Made by a program: the position numbers and the translations under genes. A stretch of 64,000 nt of DNA from Nemesobacter sp965249045 (GTDB taxonomy: Bacteria; Desulfobacterota_D; UBA1144; Nemesobacterales; Nemesobacteraceae), in assembly GCA_965249045.1 (NCBI GenBank), contig OZ252213.1:1054001-1118000 (forward strand), in the 5' to 3' direction. Below the pieces are notes generated by a model. That model was given only the letters and a program-made list of their open reading frames with translations, was not told the DNA's origin and did not search any database. The first letter of the stretch is position 1. Each line of letters begins with the position of its first letter. Positions 7,778-16,972 of the stretch are shown here, one piece after another.

Positions 7778-9382
7778 CTATTTTTTTCCGTAAGCGTAAG
7801 TCCAGTCAGTTACAGTCGGTATTTCGTCAAAGTTCTCGGTGGGCGGAGGGGAAGGAACCTGCCACTCAAGAGACAGGGAACCGTAGGGGTTTGACGATTC
7901 GGGCTGCCCTTTTCTCATAAGCGGCAAAAGCAGGTTCACGGTCATTATTAAAATCCCGAGCCCGAGTATCCACGATCCGTAGGTTGAAAGCGAATGATAG
8001 GATTGGTACTCAACGGGGTAGGTCGCGTATCTTCTGGGCATCCCCTGAAAGCCCATGAAAAACTGCGGGAAAAACGCTACGTTGAATCCGACGAAAACGA
8101 GGAACCATGCGGCTTTTGCGATCAGTTCATTGAATACCTTTCCGAACCATTTCTGGTACCAGAAGTGAAGGGCGCCAAAAAATCCCATCACCGTCCCCCC
8201 TATCATAACGTAGTGCATGTGAGCCACTATGAAGTACGTGTCGTGCAAATGCACGTCAACCGCCAAAGCTCCCAGATAAACTCCGGTCAGCCCTCCAACC
8301 GTGAAAAGGACTATGAATGACATCGCGTAGAGCATTGCCGAGTGAAACTCTATTGATCCCTTGTACAGGGTGGCGGTCCAGTTAAACACCTTTATGGCCG
8401 TTGGAATGGCTACCAGCATGGTCAAGAATGAGAATATCACCGCCGCCGTTTCCGATATGCCGCTTACGAACATGTGATGCAGCCAGACGAAAAAGCTTAT
8501 TATCGCAATCGCGAAGCTTGAATACGCGATTGCCTTGTATCCGAAAATCGGCTTTCTTGCGAAAACGGGAATTATCTCCGAGATGATTCCGAAGGCCGGA
8601 ATAACCATTATGTACACGGCGGGATGGGAGTAAAACCAGAAGAAATTCTGGAAAAGTATCGGGTCTCCTCCCTTGGCTGGATCGAAAAAGCCTATATCAA
8701 AGGCCCTCTCCGCTATCAGCAGAAGAAGCGTGATTCCCACAACCGGTGTCGCGAGCAGCTGCAGTATAGCGGTCGCGTAGGAAGCCCATATGAAAAGCGG
8801 GAGCCTGGACCAGGTCATTCCTGGCGCCCGGAGCTTGTGTATAGTCACTATGAAGTTCATTCCGGTAAGAATCGACGAGAACCCGAGCACGAAAACCCCA
8901 AGAGTTATAAGTATTACCTTGGTACCTGTCTGGATGCTGTAGGGAGTGTAGAACGTCCAGCCCGTATCGGCCGGCTGCAAAAGCGCGGAAAGCAGTATTG
9001 CCGTTCCGACAAGATATATCCAGAAACTCAGCAGGTTGATTCTAGGAAAAGCCACGTCCCTGGCCCCGATCATAAGCGGTATCAGGAAATTGCCGAAGCT
9101 CGCCGCGATTCCCGGAACGATAAAAAAGAAGACCATTAGGGAGCCGTGAAGAGTGAACGCTACGTTGTACTCCGTCGGGGTTCTGAAAAAGTCAAGCTCG
9201 GGAGTCATAAGCTCGTATCTCATCCCAAGAGCCGCTAGGCCGGCGATCATGAAGAAAAATGAGATCGTAACGAGGTAAAGAATCCCGATGCGCTTGTGAT
9301 CCGTTGTCAAAATCCACGACTTGAAACCTTTTTGAGCTAAAAACGATATATGCTGGGTTTGCGTCATGACTCCGTTTGCCAT
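7778..9382 (-). CDS. ctaD: cytochrome c oxidase subunit I, A2-type (YSHP motif)
   Basis: Catalytic heme-copper subunit, 534 residues, twelve helices. The low-spin heme His lies in TLHGSLMVFFF; CuB ligands are His in WFYSHPAVY and the HH of WLHHMFVSG; the heme a3/a ligands lie in HDTYFIVAHMHYVMIGG. The canonical proton-gating Glu of A1 oxidases (HPEVY...G.E position) is replaced by the YS arrangement of WFYSHPAVY, so this is an A2-type enzyme. The cross-linked Tyr of HPAVY is present. It partners CtaC, CoxC and CoxD encoded on either side. Confidence 0.96.
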   Translation of the reverse strand: MANGVMTQTQHISFLAQKGFKSWILTTDHKRIGILYLVTISFFFMIAGLAALGMRYELMTPELDFFRTPTEYNVAFTLHGSLMVFFFIVPGIAASFGNFLIPLMIGARDVAFPRINLLSFWIYLVGTAILLSALLQPADTGWTFYTPYSIQTGTKVILITLGVFVLGFSSILTGMNFIVTIHKLRAPGMTWSRLPLFIWASYATAILQLLATPVVGITLLLLIAERAFDIGFFDPAKGGDPILFQNFFWFYSHPAVYIMVIPAFGIISEIIPVFARKPIFGYKAIAYSSFAIAIISFFVWLHHMFVSGISETAAVIFSFLTMLVAIPTAIKVFNWTATLYKGSIEFHSAMLYAMSFIVLFTVGGLTGVYLGALAVDVHLHDTYFIVAHMHYVMIGGTVMGFFGALHFWYQKWFGKVFNELIAKAAWFLVFVGFNVAFFPQFFMGFQGMPRRYATYPVEYQSYHSLSTYGSWILGLGILIMTVNLLLPLMRKGQPESSNPYGSLSLEWQVPSPPPTENFDEIPTVTDWTYAYGKK

Positions 9383-9402
9383 CTTTTTCTCCTTTGATTC
9401 TC

Positions 9403-10350
9403 CTACTTCAACGTTTTTATATACTCGACAAGAGCGGTTACTTCCTCCTCAGGCAGTATACCCTTGAAAGAGGGCATGCTGGGCGGATAGCCCTTTACCA
9501 TTTTCGCCTGAGGTTCGTAAATTGATTCCCTGAGATAGTTCTCGTCCACAAGGACCGAGGAACCATCTTCAAGGCTCTCCGTTTTTCCGTAAAGGTTTTT
9601 GAAAGTAGGTCCTATAATCTCTTTGCCGTCTATGCTGTGACAGGCAAGACAACCTCTCTGGGAATACAGATCTTTTCCTCTCTCCGCAGGGGATACGCTG
9701 ATTGTCGCCACGCCGGCTCCGTCTTCAAATTCATCTCCTTTTTCCCACCTTGCGAATGATTCTGGACTCAGGACGTTTACTCTCGCAAGCATTTTCGAGT
9801 GCCCGGAACCGCAGTATTCGGCACACAGAAGGTCAAAGGTTCCGACCTTGATCGGAGTGAACCAAAGCTGTGTGTAGCTGCCCGGAAGAATATCCTGTTT
9901 TACCCGGAACTGCGGAACGAAGAAGCTGTGAATAACGTCTTCTGACCTCATTATGAGTCTTACGGGTTTGTTCTGCTGCACGAACAGTTCATTCAGCGAT
10001 TTTTTTCCGGTGAAATACTCAAATTCCCAAAGCCACTGCTTTGCCACAACGTTAACTTCAATCGCTTCTGCGGGCGGATTGCGAAGTTCCTTGAAGGCTA
10101 TCCATCCCCACACAAAGATAACCATAAGAAGTATTGTAGGGATTATAGTCCAGATGGTTTCAATGAGCCGGTTGTGAGTTATGTAAGCGGTTTCCTGATC
10201 CTCGCTTTTTCTCCTGTACTTGATTGCAAAGCCAACGAGCACCGCGGAAATCAGGACAAAGAAAAATACGGATATGATTGTTACAAACAGAGTTATGTTA
10301 TCAACGCTTGCGGCGAGATTAGAAGCCTGTTCCGGTATCCAGGTGGACAT
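9403..10350 (-). CDS. ctaC: cytochrome c oxidase subunit II with fused cytochrome c domain (caa3)
   Basis: 315 residues. Two N-terminal helices (about residues 18-42 and 63-87), then KQWLWEFEY and the cupredoxin fold with the CuA ligands: His in DVIHSFFVPQF, then CAEYCGSGHSKM (two Cys, His, Met). A C-terminal cytochrome c follows with GCLACHS and a downstream Met in PPSMPSFKG. The fusion makes this a caa3 oxidase that can take electrons from a c-type cytochrome such as ActE. No signal peptide separate from the first helix is evident. Confidence 0.96.
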   Translation of the reverse strand: MSTWIPEQASNLAASVDNITLFVTIISVFFFVLISAVLVGFAIKYRRKSEDQETAYITHNRLIETIWTIIPTILLMVIFVWGWIAFKELRNPPAEAIEVNVVAKQWLWEFEYFTGKKSLNELFVQQNKPVRLIMRSEDVIHSFFVPQFRVKQDILPGSYTQLWFTPIKVGTFDLLCAEYCGSGHSKMLARVNVLSPESFARWEKGDEFEDGAGVATISVSPAERGKDLYSQRGCLACHSIDGKEIIGPTFKNLYGKTESLEDGSSVLVDENYLRESIYEPQAKMVKGYPPSMPSFKGILPEEEVTALVEYIKTLK

Positions 10351-10376
10351 TTATGATTTACAACCTCCGCAAATAA

Positions 10377-11195
10377 TTAAAAGATTTTCCTTTCTCTTTT
10401 CCACAGGAAGTAGAGGAACGCTACGAGAACCGTGAGGGTTACCATTCCTCCCGCTTTGACTACATTAAGGGCAGCTAGCGCGTATCTCTTTCCGATTGGA
10501 TCAAACTGATAACAAAACATAAGCACTTTATTAAGCAGCTCTGAGGAACCTATTTTCCCCTCCGAAGCCTCTATCAGCGATAGCTTGAAATTACGGGGGT
10601 CGTGCTGAACTCCGTAGAGGTATCTCGAAATTTTCCCCTCCGGCGTGAGTATTACTATTCCTGAAGCATGAGCGAACTCCTCACCGTCTTTTTTGAATCG
10701 GAATCCCACCGAATCAGTAAGCCTCAGTATGTTTTCCGCCGTTCCTGTGAGAAAGTGCCAGTCTCTGGCCTCTTCCACCCCGCCTGTAAGTGCTTTTTTG
10801 TATCTTGCGGCCTTTGCGCCGATGACATCGAGGGCTTCCTCGGGGTCAAAACTTACGGTAACTACGGTGTAGTCCCTGCCCGGCCTGAAGGAACCCAGCT
10901 GGTTTATAACTTCCAGAACTCCGTCCGTCGCAAGAAGGCAGAGCCTTGGGCATGTGAAGTAGGCAAGGCTCAGAACCACCGGTTTTTCTTGTTCGAAAAA
11001 AGAGGAGATACTCACCGTTTCTCCGTTTTCTCCGCGAAATTCCGTGTCAAGATCAATGGCGGATGCAAGTTTTTCGTCAAAACCGATTTCTTCTACATCC
11101 TTTACGTTCGAAAGTGCGTGAGCGTCTGATGTAGAAAGAGCCGGAAGAGTGCTTGAAATAAACATAACACTGAGAAAAATGAAGAACATCCGCAT
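10377..11195 (-). CDS. SCO1/SenC-family copper chaperone with C-terminal anchor
   Basis: 272 residues, first gene of the oxidase operon. An N-terminal signal sequence is followed by a thioredoxin-like fold with the copper motif CPRLC (in YFTCPRLCLLATDG) and the distal His in EFAHASGIVIL, the CxxxC...H set used to deliver copper to CuA of subunit II. Unusually, a further hydrophobic helix (TLTVLVAFLYFLW) ends the protein, so it is tethered at the C-terminus. Its position directly upstream of ctaC supports a CuA-assembly role. Confidence 0.9.
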   Translation of the reverse strand: MRMFFIFLSVMFISSTLPALSTSDAHALSNVKDVEEIGFDEKLASAIDLDTEFRGENGETVSISSFFEQEKPVVLSLAYFTCPRLCLLATDGVLEVINQLGSFRPGRDYTVVTVSFDPEEALDVIGAKAARYKKALTGGVEEARDWHFLTGTAENILRLTDSVGFRFKKDGEEFAHASGIVILTPEGKISRYLYGVQHDPRNFKLSLIEASEGKIGSSELLNKVLMFCYQFDPIGKRYALAALNVVKAGGMVTLTVLVAFLYFLWKRERKIF

Positions 11196-11292
11196 GAAAG
11201 GAGCCGTTTTCTGGCTGTTTTTTTAAATGAAAAATGTTTTAAGGCCTAGGAGAAGAGAGTTTTTTCCCTTTCCGTGGCTCAAATCGGCGTAG

Positions 11293-11320
11293 ATTGTATC
11301 TGATGTTAATTCTCTGTCAA
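11293..11320 (-). promoter_or_regulatory. sigma70-like promoter of the sco-cox-cta operon
   Basis: On the minus strand TTGACA (11320-11315) and TACAAT (11298-11293) are separated by 16 bases, about 100 bases upstream of the sco start at 11195. All seven genes downstream run in the same direction with gaps of 27 bases or less. Confidence 0.65.
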
Positions 11321-11362
11321 GAATTCGTTTTCTTTGCGCTTATTTGGACTCTCGAACTCTAT

Positions 11363-12433
11363 TTATTTTCTTCTCAGACAAAGAACGATTCCGATTCCGA
11401 TAAAGGCCGTAAGGGTTGATGACCCCCCGTAACTGATGAAGAAAAGAGGAGTGCCGACGATCGGCATAAGTCCCGTAACCATAGCGATGTTTATCACGGC
11501 GTGCCAGAAAAACATTGCCGCGATTCCAAAGCATGCGATCATCGCAAAGCGATCCTCTAGAGATGTTGCGGTGCTGAGAATAAAAAGAATTATCGAGAAA
11601 TACAGGAGAAGGATGAACACCGAACCGCGAAATCCCCACTCTTCGCCAATCACCGAAAACGCGAAATCCGTATGGTGGGCGGGAAGAAAATTCAAGTTGG
11701 ACTGTGAACCGAGAGAAAAACCTTTTCCATAACCCATGCCGGAACCTATCGCAATCTGGGACTGAATCGAGTTGTAGCTTACCCCAAAAGGGTCGGAGGA
11801 AGTGTCAATAAAGGAATATATCCTTTCCTTCTGGTAATCCTTGATCAGAAAATGCCAGATCGGCACAACGGATATCAATGCTACGATTATTATTTTCAGC
11901 AGAGTATTCCTGCTGATTCCCAGAAACAGAATAATGCTTGAACCTATAAGAAGTATGGTCATCGCAGTTCCCATATCGGGCTGAGCAATGACTGCCGCTG
12001 TAGGGATAAACAGAAAAGCTATAGGTTTAAGAAGATCCACTGAACTGTAATCTTCCTTTGCGGCCACCTCGCTTGCGTAGTAATTAGCAAGCACCATTAC
12101 TATCCCGATTTTAATAAACTCAGAGGGCTGAATGGATGCGGGACCTATCTGAAACCAGCTTCTGGATCCCGATACCGTTTTTCCGAACACGAAAATCAAT
12201 ACCAACAGCACAAGGAAAAGCAAGTAGAAGGTGAGCGAGTGTCTTTTCAGCGTCAGAGGTTTTAAGCGACTTATAACTGCCATCGTTACCAGTCCCCCCA
12301 GAACCCATATGAGTTGTTTTTTAAATGCACCTAGGCCGGTTAATTGAGAGATGCTGTAGAGATTGATGAGTCCTGCCATGCACAACAAAGTAGTCAGCAG
12401 CAATATCCAGGAGGATTTACTCAGATTTGGCAA
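11363..12433 (-). CDS. rodA: rod-shape SEDS peptidoglycan polymerase RodA
   Basis: Integral membrane glycosyltransferase polymerising lipid II in the elongasome together with PBP2. About ten helices. Family motifs include SWFQIGPASIQPSEFIKIG and NFLPAHHTDFAFSVIGEEWG, the latter with the conserved catalytic Asp. I prefer TTG 12433 as start: AAAGGAAA lies just upstream with good spacing and it leaves a 17-base overlap with mrdA. A longer frame from TTG 12478 would overlap by 62 bases. The gene is last in the mre cluster. Confidence 0.93.
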   Translation of the reverse strand: MPNLSKSSWILLLTTLLCMAGLINLYSISQLTGLGAFKKQLIWVLGGLVTMAVISRLKPLTLKRHSLTFYLLFLVLLVLIFVFGKTVSGSRSWFQIGPASIQPSEFIKIGIVMVLANYYASEVAAKEDYSSVDLLKPIAFLFIPTAAVIAQPDMGTAMTILLIGSSIILFLGISRNTLLKIIIVALISVVPIWHFLIKDYQKERIYSFIDTSSDPFGVSYNSIQSQIAIGSGMGYGKGFSLGSQSNLNFLPAHHTDFAFSVIGEEWGFRGSVFILLLYFSIILFILSTATSLEDRFAMIACFGIAAMFFWHAVINIAMVTGLMPIVGTPLFFISYGGSSTLTAFIGIGIVLCLRRK

Positions 12434-14222
12434 CTCGAGTTTCCTTTCGTTCCTTCTTAAGTCTGAAATAGGTTTCAATAATTTTTTTTGCTATCGGAGC
12501 TGCCACCACGCTTCCACTGCCTCCGTTTTCAACAAGAACGGTCACGGATATCTCCGCTGAATCCGACGGCGCATAAGAGGTAAACCAGGCGTGGTCTTTG
12601 AACCGTTTTTTAGTTGACTCAATTTTCGCGGAAACGACCTGTGCTGTTCCGGTTTTGCCCGAGATGGGTGTGATTTTTGATCTTGCATAAATCCCGGTAC
12701 CCCGGTGTCCGTTTACGGCATCATGGAGCGCTTTTTTCAGAAAAGACACTGATTTTCCGTCAAGGTTCTGAAGCACGCCAGCTATCCCTGGCGGTATTTT
12801 TTCGTCTGTTTTTACTATTTTTGGTCTGACTATACTGCCTCCGTTAGCTATTGCGGCGGTTATAACGTTTATCTGAAGGGGGGTTGCGGTAACGTATCCC
12901 TGACCTATTGCCAACATTGCGGTTTCACCGGCGTACCAAGGTTCTTTCAAGTGTTTTCTTTTCCATGCCTTGGACGGACTCACTCCCCGTTTCTCGGGCA
13001 GGGCTATTCCGGTTCTTTCGCCCAATCCGAACTTTTTCAGGTACGGGTAAAGCCCGTCGACTCCGAGTTTCAAGGAGAGCTTGTAAAAGTATACGTCACA
13101 CGATTCGACAATAGCTCTGTGGAGGTTCATATGGCCGTGACCTTCTTTACGCCAGCAGTTAAAACGTTTTCCGTTTATTGAATAATAACCCGGGCAGTAT
13201 ACGGATGACTTCGGATCAGCTGTTTTTTCCTCTAACAATGCAAAAGCCGTGATTATCTTGAGTACTGATCCAGGCGGATAGGTTCCCTGGGTTGAGCGGT
13301 TAAAAAGGGAAAAAGAGTCTTTTTTCTTTCTTCTTTTCGATTTTCCCGGTGAAAATCCTTCTGATATATGCTCGGGGCGATAAGACGGACGGCTTACCAT
13401 TGCTAGGATTTCTCCGTTTCTTACGTCCATTGCGATTACGGCCCCTTTCTCACCACCCAAAGCGTTGTTGGCGACCTTCTGCAATTCCGCGTCGATAGTG
13501 AGATGGAGGTCTTTTCCTTGGACCATTTCTTTATTCTTGCGCATCGGTAATAATGCGGAGAAAGAGTCGGAGATCACCTTTCCGTGTGCATCTACCATGA
13601 TGTATTTAAGACCGTTTATTCCTCTGAGTTCGTTGTCGAAAACCTTTTCCACACCCATTTTCCCGATTTCATGTCCCGCTTTGATCCGACGGCGGGCTTT
13701 TATTTCTTCCGCATTGGCGATTCCTGTGTATCCCAGAAGTACGGCGGCAGCTTCTCCATGTGGATAGAACCTCTTGTGCCCCAATTCCAGAAATATGCCT
13801 TTTAACGCTTCTTTGTTCTTTTCAACCAGAAGGAGTTCTTCCCTGCTTATTTCCTTGGCGATTGTAACGGGGTAGAAACTCTTCAGGCCCGCTATTGTGC
13901 GAAGTTTTTTCAGAAGTTCTTCCTCTGGAATGTTTATTATCTCAGCGAGCTTTTCCGCGAGTTTCTCGACATCGGTTATTTCTTTCGGAAATACTCGTAT
14001 GTTAAAAGACGGTTTGTTATAGAGGATTTTCTCGCCGTTTCTGTCAAAAACGCGTCCTCTGGGTGCGGGAAGTTCAAGTACCCTCAAGACGTTTCTTTCC
14101 GAGAAACCTCTGTATTCCTCACCCTTGTATATCTGGAGGTAAAACAGCCTTGCCGAGAAGATAGTAAAAACCAGGATAAGCAAAGAAAAAGCTATTATGA
14201 GTCTATGTTTTAGTAATTCCAT
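12417..14222 (-). CDS. mrdA: penicillin-binding protein 2 (elongasome transpeptidase)
   Basis: 601 residues. One N-terminal helix (LIIAFSLLILVFTIFSARLF) anchors it; a dimerisation/pedestal region follows; the transpeptidase domain has YPPGSVLKI (SxxK, catalytic Ser), ESCDVYFYKL (SxD form of the second motif) and SGKTGTAQ (KTG). It crosslinks peptidoglycan synthesised by RodA. Its ATG lies inside the end of mreD (20-base overlap), and the stop overlaps rodA, indicating tight translational coupling. Confidence 0.96.
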   Translation of the reverse strand: MELLKHRLIIAFSLLILVFTIFSARLFYLQIYKGEEYRGFSERNVLRVLELPAPRGRVFDRNGEKILYNKPSFNIRVFPKEITDVEKLAEKLAEIINIPEEELLKKLRTIAGLKSFYPVTIAKEISREELLLVEKNKEALKGIFLELGHKRFYPHGEAAAVLLGYTGIANAEEIKARRRIKAGHEIGKMGVEKVFDNELRGINGLKYIMVDAHGKVISDSFSALLPMRKNKEMVQGKDLHLTIDAELQKVANNALGGEKGAVIAMDVRNGEILAMVSRPSYRPEHISEGFSPGKSKRRKKKDSFSLFNRSTQGTYPPGSVLKIITAFALLEEKTADPKSSVYCPGYYSINGKRFNCWRKEGHGHMNLHRAIVESCDVYFYKLSLKLGVDGLYPYLKKFGLGERTGIALPEKRGVSPSKAWKRKHLKEPWYAGETAMLAIGQGYVTATPLQINVITAAIANGGSIVRPKIVKTDEKIPPGIAGVLQNLDGKSVSFLKKALHDAVNGHRGTGIYARSKITPISGKTGTAQVVSAKIESTKKRFKDHAWFTSYAPSDSAEISVTVLVENGGSGSVVAAPIAKKIIETYFRLKKERKETRVAKSE

Positions 14223-14706
14223 CCACTTTTCTCAGAAGGATTATCATTGGAACACCAATGACTGTGTTAATGATAGCCTGATAGAGTGCTAGCTCAAAAC
14301 TGAGAAATGCCGCTTGTCCACTGTCCCGCTTCAACAGAAGCAGCACCATTAGTAGCAAGTACATAAACAAGGTTCCTATAAAAAATGCCAGAGACAGGAA
14401 GAAGGGGTTGTTGCGGTCATAATTAAGGTTGTGCATGCTGGCGCGCAGCGCTAGGAACACGGCGAATCTAGTAAGAGTATGAAGTCCCCAAGCTCCGGTC
14501 GAAAAAACGTCCATTAAAAACCCGTTCAGCATGGCAAGTGTGAATAGATAAGGTATTTCGGTTCTGACTGCCAAGCAAATTATTAGGATCAGGTTCAGAT
14601 CAGGGGTGAATTTGCCCAGAGAAGAGGTGGGGATGACTGATGTTTGGATAATAATGAAGAGAAAAGAGCAAAACAGGTAGAAAAAAAAAGAGAAGTTTAT
14701 TCTCAT
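14203..14706 (-). CDS. mreD: rod shape-determining protein MreD
   Basis: 167 residues, about five hydrophobic helices, with the family-like FTPDLNLILIICLAVR segment after the first helix and an Asn-Gly-Phe-Leu-Met-Asp (NGFLMD) turn. Weakly conserved family; the identification rests on length, topology and position between mreC and mrdA. Confidence 0.88.
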   Translation of the reverse strand: MRINFSFFFYLFCSFLFIIIQTSVIPTSSLGKFTPDLNLILIICLAVRTEIPYLFTLAMLNGFLMDVFSTGAWGLHTLTRFAVFLALRASMHNLNYDRNNPFFLSLAFFIGTLFMYLLLMVLLLLKRDSGQAAFLSFELALYQAIINTVIGVPMIILLRKVDGITKT

Positions 14707-14748
14707 TTTATTCCAACTGGATCCAGCCGGCAGAGTGTTAATAGAGTG

Positions 14749-15555
14749 CTAATTAAGATGTATGAGCACCTCTTCAACCCTGCTCACATCGGTTTCCGGT
14801 TTTATTATGGCTCTTTGGAGTCCTCTGTCCGGCTCAACTCTTATTACGGTTCCTATAACAATATTTTTCGGGAAAACATTGTCTTTTCCGGATGATATGA
14901 TCTTGTCTCCTGCTGTAATATCGTCTTCTTGCTCAATGTACTTCATAACATAATGGTTTCCTGCTCCGGTTACTATGCCCCGCGCGCGACTCCTTTGTAC
15001 AATCGCGTCAGCTACGCTTGAGGGGTTTGTCATCAGCATTACCATAGAGGTTTTTTCACTTACCGAGTGTACGGTTCCGATAGCCCTGATGTTATTAAGC
15101 ACCGGAAACCCCTTCTTTATTCCGGAAGACAATCCTTTGTCTATTATAAGGAAGCCGGGGCCTACAACTGAAGGGTTGCTCCCTATAACTTTAGCTCCCA
15201 CCACTTCTCCCTCAAAAGATTTTTTATAGTTAAGAAGGCTTCTTAGCCTTTCATTCTCAAGCCTTATTTCCGTTAGCATCAGATCCTGAGCTTCCATTTC
15301 CTGTAGTTGCGCCTTGAGACGGGAGTTTTCAATGCTTGTATCCACAAGATCAATATAATGATCCCAATAGTGCCTCATGCCATCCTTGAGATAGTTTGCG
15401 AAGGCACCGGAACCATGGTTAATGCTAAGCATTAGCTTTGTGGTGTAGTTGGTTTCTCTCTTTGCCAGATCAAAAGCGACGGGTAGCAGATGAATTAACG
15501 CAATTACGAGGACAAAGGACAGAAACAGTTGGTTCTTACTAAAAAATTTCCTCAT
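14749..15555 (-). CDS. mreC: rod shape-determining protein MreC
   Basis: 268 residues from ATG 15555, which has GGAAGGGAG five bases upstream; a longer frame to 15612 has no such site. A short cytoplasmic tail, one helix (LFLSFVLVIALIHLLPVAF), a coiled-coil stretch (SIENSRLKAQLQEMEAQDL) and the beta-rich C-terminal domain (VIGSNPSVVGPGFLIIDKG, TMVMLMTNPSSVADAIVQRS) are as expected. It links the cytoplasmic MreB filament to PBP2. 247 bases separate its start from the end of mreB, a gap with no gene visible. Confidence 0.93.
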   Translation of the reverse strand: MRKFFSKNQLFLSFVLVIALIHLLPVAFDLAKRETNYTTKLMLSINHGSGAFANYLKDGMRHYWDHYIDLVDTSIENSRLKAQLQEMEAQDLMLTEIRLENERLRSLLNYKKSFEGEVVGAKVIGSNPSVVGPGFLIIDKGLSSGIKKGFPVLNNIRAIGTVHSVSEKTSMVMLMTNPSSVADAIVQRSRARGIVTGAGNHYVMKYIEQEDDITAGDKIISSGKDNVFPKNIVIGTVIRVEPDRGLQRAIIKPETDVSRVEEVLIHLN

Positions 15556-15802
15556 TAAGCTCCCTTCCGGCGGGAAATGCTTAGCCTTAATTCTCACAGC
15601 GGGGAAAATCACCGACCATACTGTAATTAAGGTTCCACTCTATAATTACAGCCGCCGCAAGAACTTACGAAACACAAAAACCTATCAGGTTGCCATTGTA
15701 ACACAAAACGACTCAAGTTTCAAGTAAAGGCGAATTACCGAGGCAAATTCAGCAATAAGGACGCCCTTAAACTTTATCTGGTGCACCCGGTTCCTATATC
15801 TT

Positions 15803-16843
15803 CTATAGGGCGACGGAGTTGAGAAGGTCTATATCTTCAAGAGCTTTCCCAGAACCCATAACGACGCAATCAAGGGGCTGCTCAGCTCTTCTTATCTTGA
15901 TGCCGGTTTTTTGCTCTATACGGTTGCGCAGACCTTTGAGAAGCGAACCGCCTCCGGCGAGCATTATTCCCGATTCAAAGACATCTGCGGACAACTCCGG
16001 CGGGGTTGTTTCCAGAGTCTGCAGTATTGCCTCAACTATTTGGTTTACAGTCTCTTCTACCGCCTCTTCAATCTCTTCCATATCAATGGAAAGCATTGAA
16101 GGAACTCCGGAAATGTTGTTTCTTCCAGTTACCTTCATTTGCATCTTTCTGTTGGGGTTTATATCCGGGTATGAGGAGAATTTCTTCTTAAGTTCTTCGG
16201 CTGTTCTATATCCGATGACTAGGTTGTGATTTCTTTTTAGCCACTGCTGTATGGCGTCATCCATCTTGTCTCCGGCAATTCTGATTGATCTGCTTACAAC
16301 TATCCCGGACAATGCGATAACGGCTATTCCAGTAGTGCCGCCTCCTATGTCAACCACCATGTTTCCCGAGGGTTTGTTCACGTCTATACCGGACCCTATG
16401 GCGGCGCACATTGTTTCCTCAATAAGATATACTTTCCTTGCTCCCGCTGCCTCGGCCGATTCTCTTACAGCTCTTTTTTCTACTTCGGTAATCTGAAGGG
16501 GAACCGATATTATTACTCTTGGGCGCACGAAGCTTCTTTTGTTGCCGTTGGATTTTCTTATGAAGTACTCGATCATTCTCTGGGCTGCGTCGAAATCGGC
16601 TATAACCCCGTCACGAAGCGGCCTTATGGCCTTGATTGATCCTGGAGTTCTTCCGACCATCTCCCTGGCCTGCTTGCCCACCGCAATGAGTCTCGGTCTT
16701 TGTCCCGGAATATCCTGTACCGCTACCACAGAAGGTTCGTTAGACACTATGCCCTTGCCTTTGAGGTATACAAGGGTGTTTGCAGTTCCGAGGTCAATTG
16801 CCAGATCGTTTGAAAAATGTTCCAGAAGCTTGTCGAATATCAT
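15803..16843 (-). CDS. mreB: rod shape-determining actin homologue MreB
   Basis: 346 residues. Actin-fold phosphate loops are clear: AIDLGTANTLVYLKGKGIV at the N-terminus and VVDIGGGTTGIAVIALSG in the middle, with the adenosine-contact MLAGGGSLLKGLRNRI near the C-terminus. MreB filaments direct elongasome movement. It leads the mreBCD-mrdA-rodA cluster; the 129 bases upstream, which are AT-rich, are where its promoter should lie. Confidence 0.97.
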   Translation of the reverse strand: MIFDKLLEHFSNDLAIDLGTANTLVYLKGKGIVSNEPSVVAVQDIPGQRPRLIAVGKQAREMVGRTPGSIKAIRPLRDGVIADFDAAQRMIEYFIRKSNGNKRSFVRPRVIISVPLQITEVEKRAVRESAEAAGARKVYLIEETMCAAIGSGIDVNKPSGNMVVDIGGGTTGIAVIALSGIVVSRSIRIAGDKMDDAIQQWLKRNHNLVIGYRTAEELKKKFSSYPDINPNRKMQMKVTGRNNISGVPSMLSIDMEEIEEAVEETVNQIVEAILQTLETTPPELSADVFESGIMLAGGGSLLKGLRNRIEQKTGIKIRRAEQPLDCVVMGSGKALEDIDLLNSVAL

Positions 16844-16972
16844 TTTTTATAATTACCTCTTTTTTCAGTTAAGACGGGGCCAAACCCGAAATACTTGCCG
16901 TACGCATCTATAAAACAGACAAGGTGATAATCAAATATTATTTAACCCCTAAAACATATCATTTTTTTTTAG

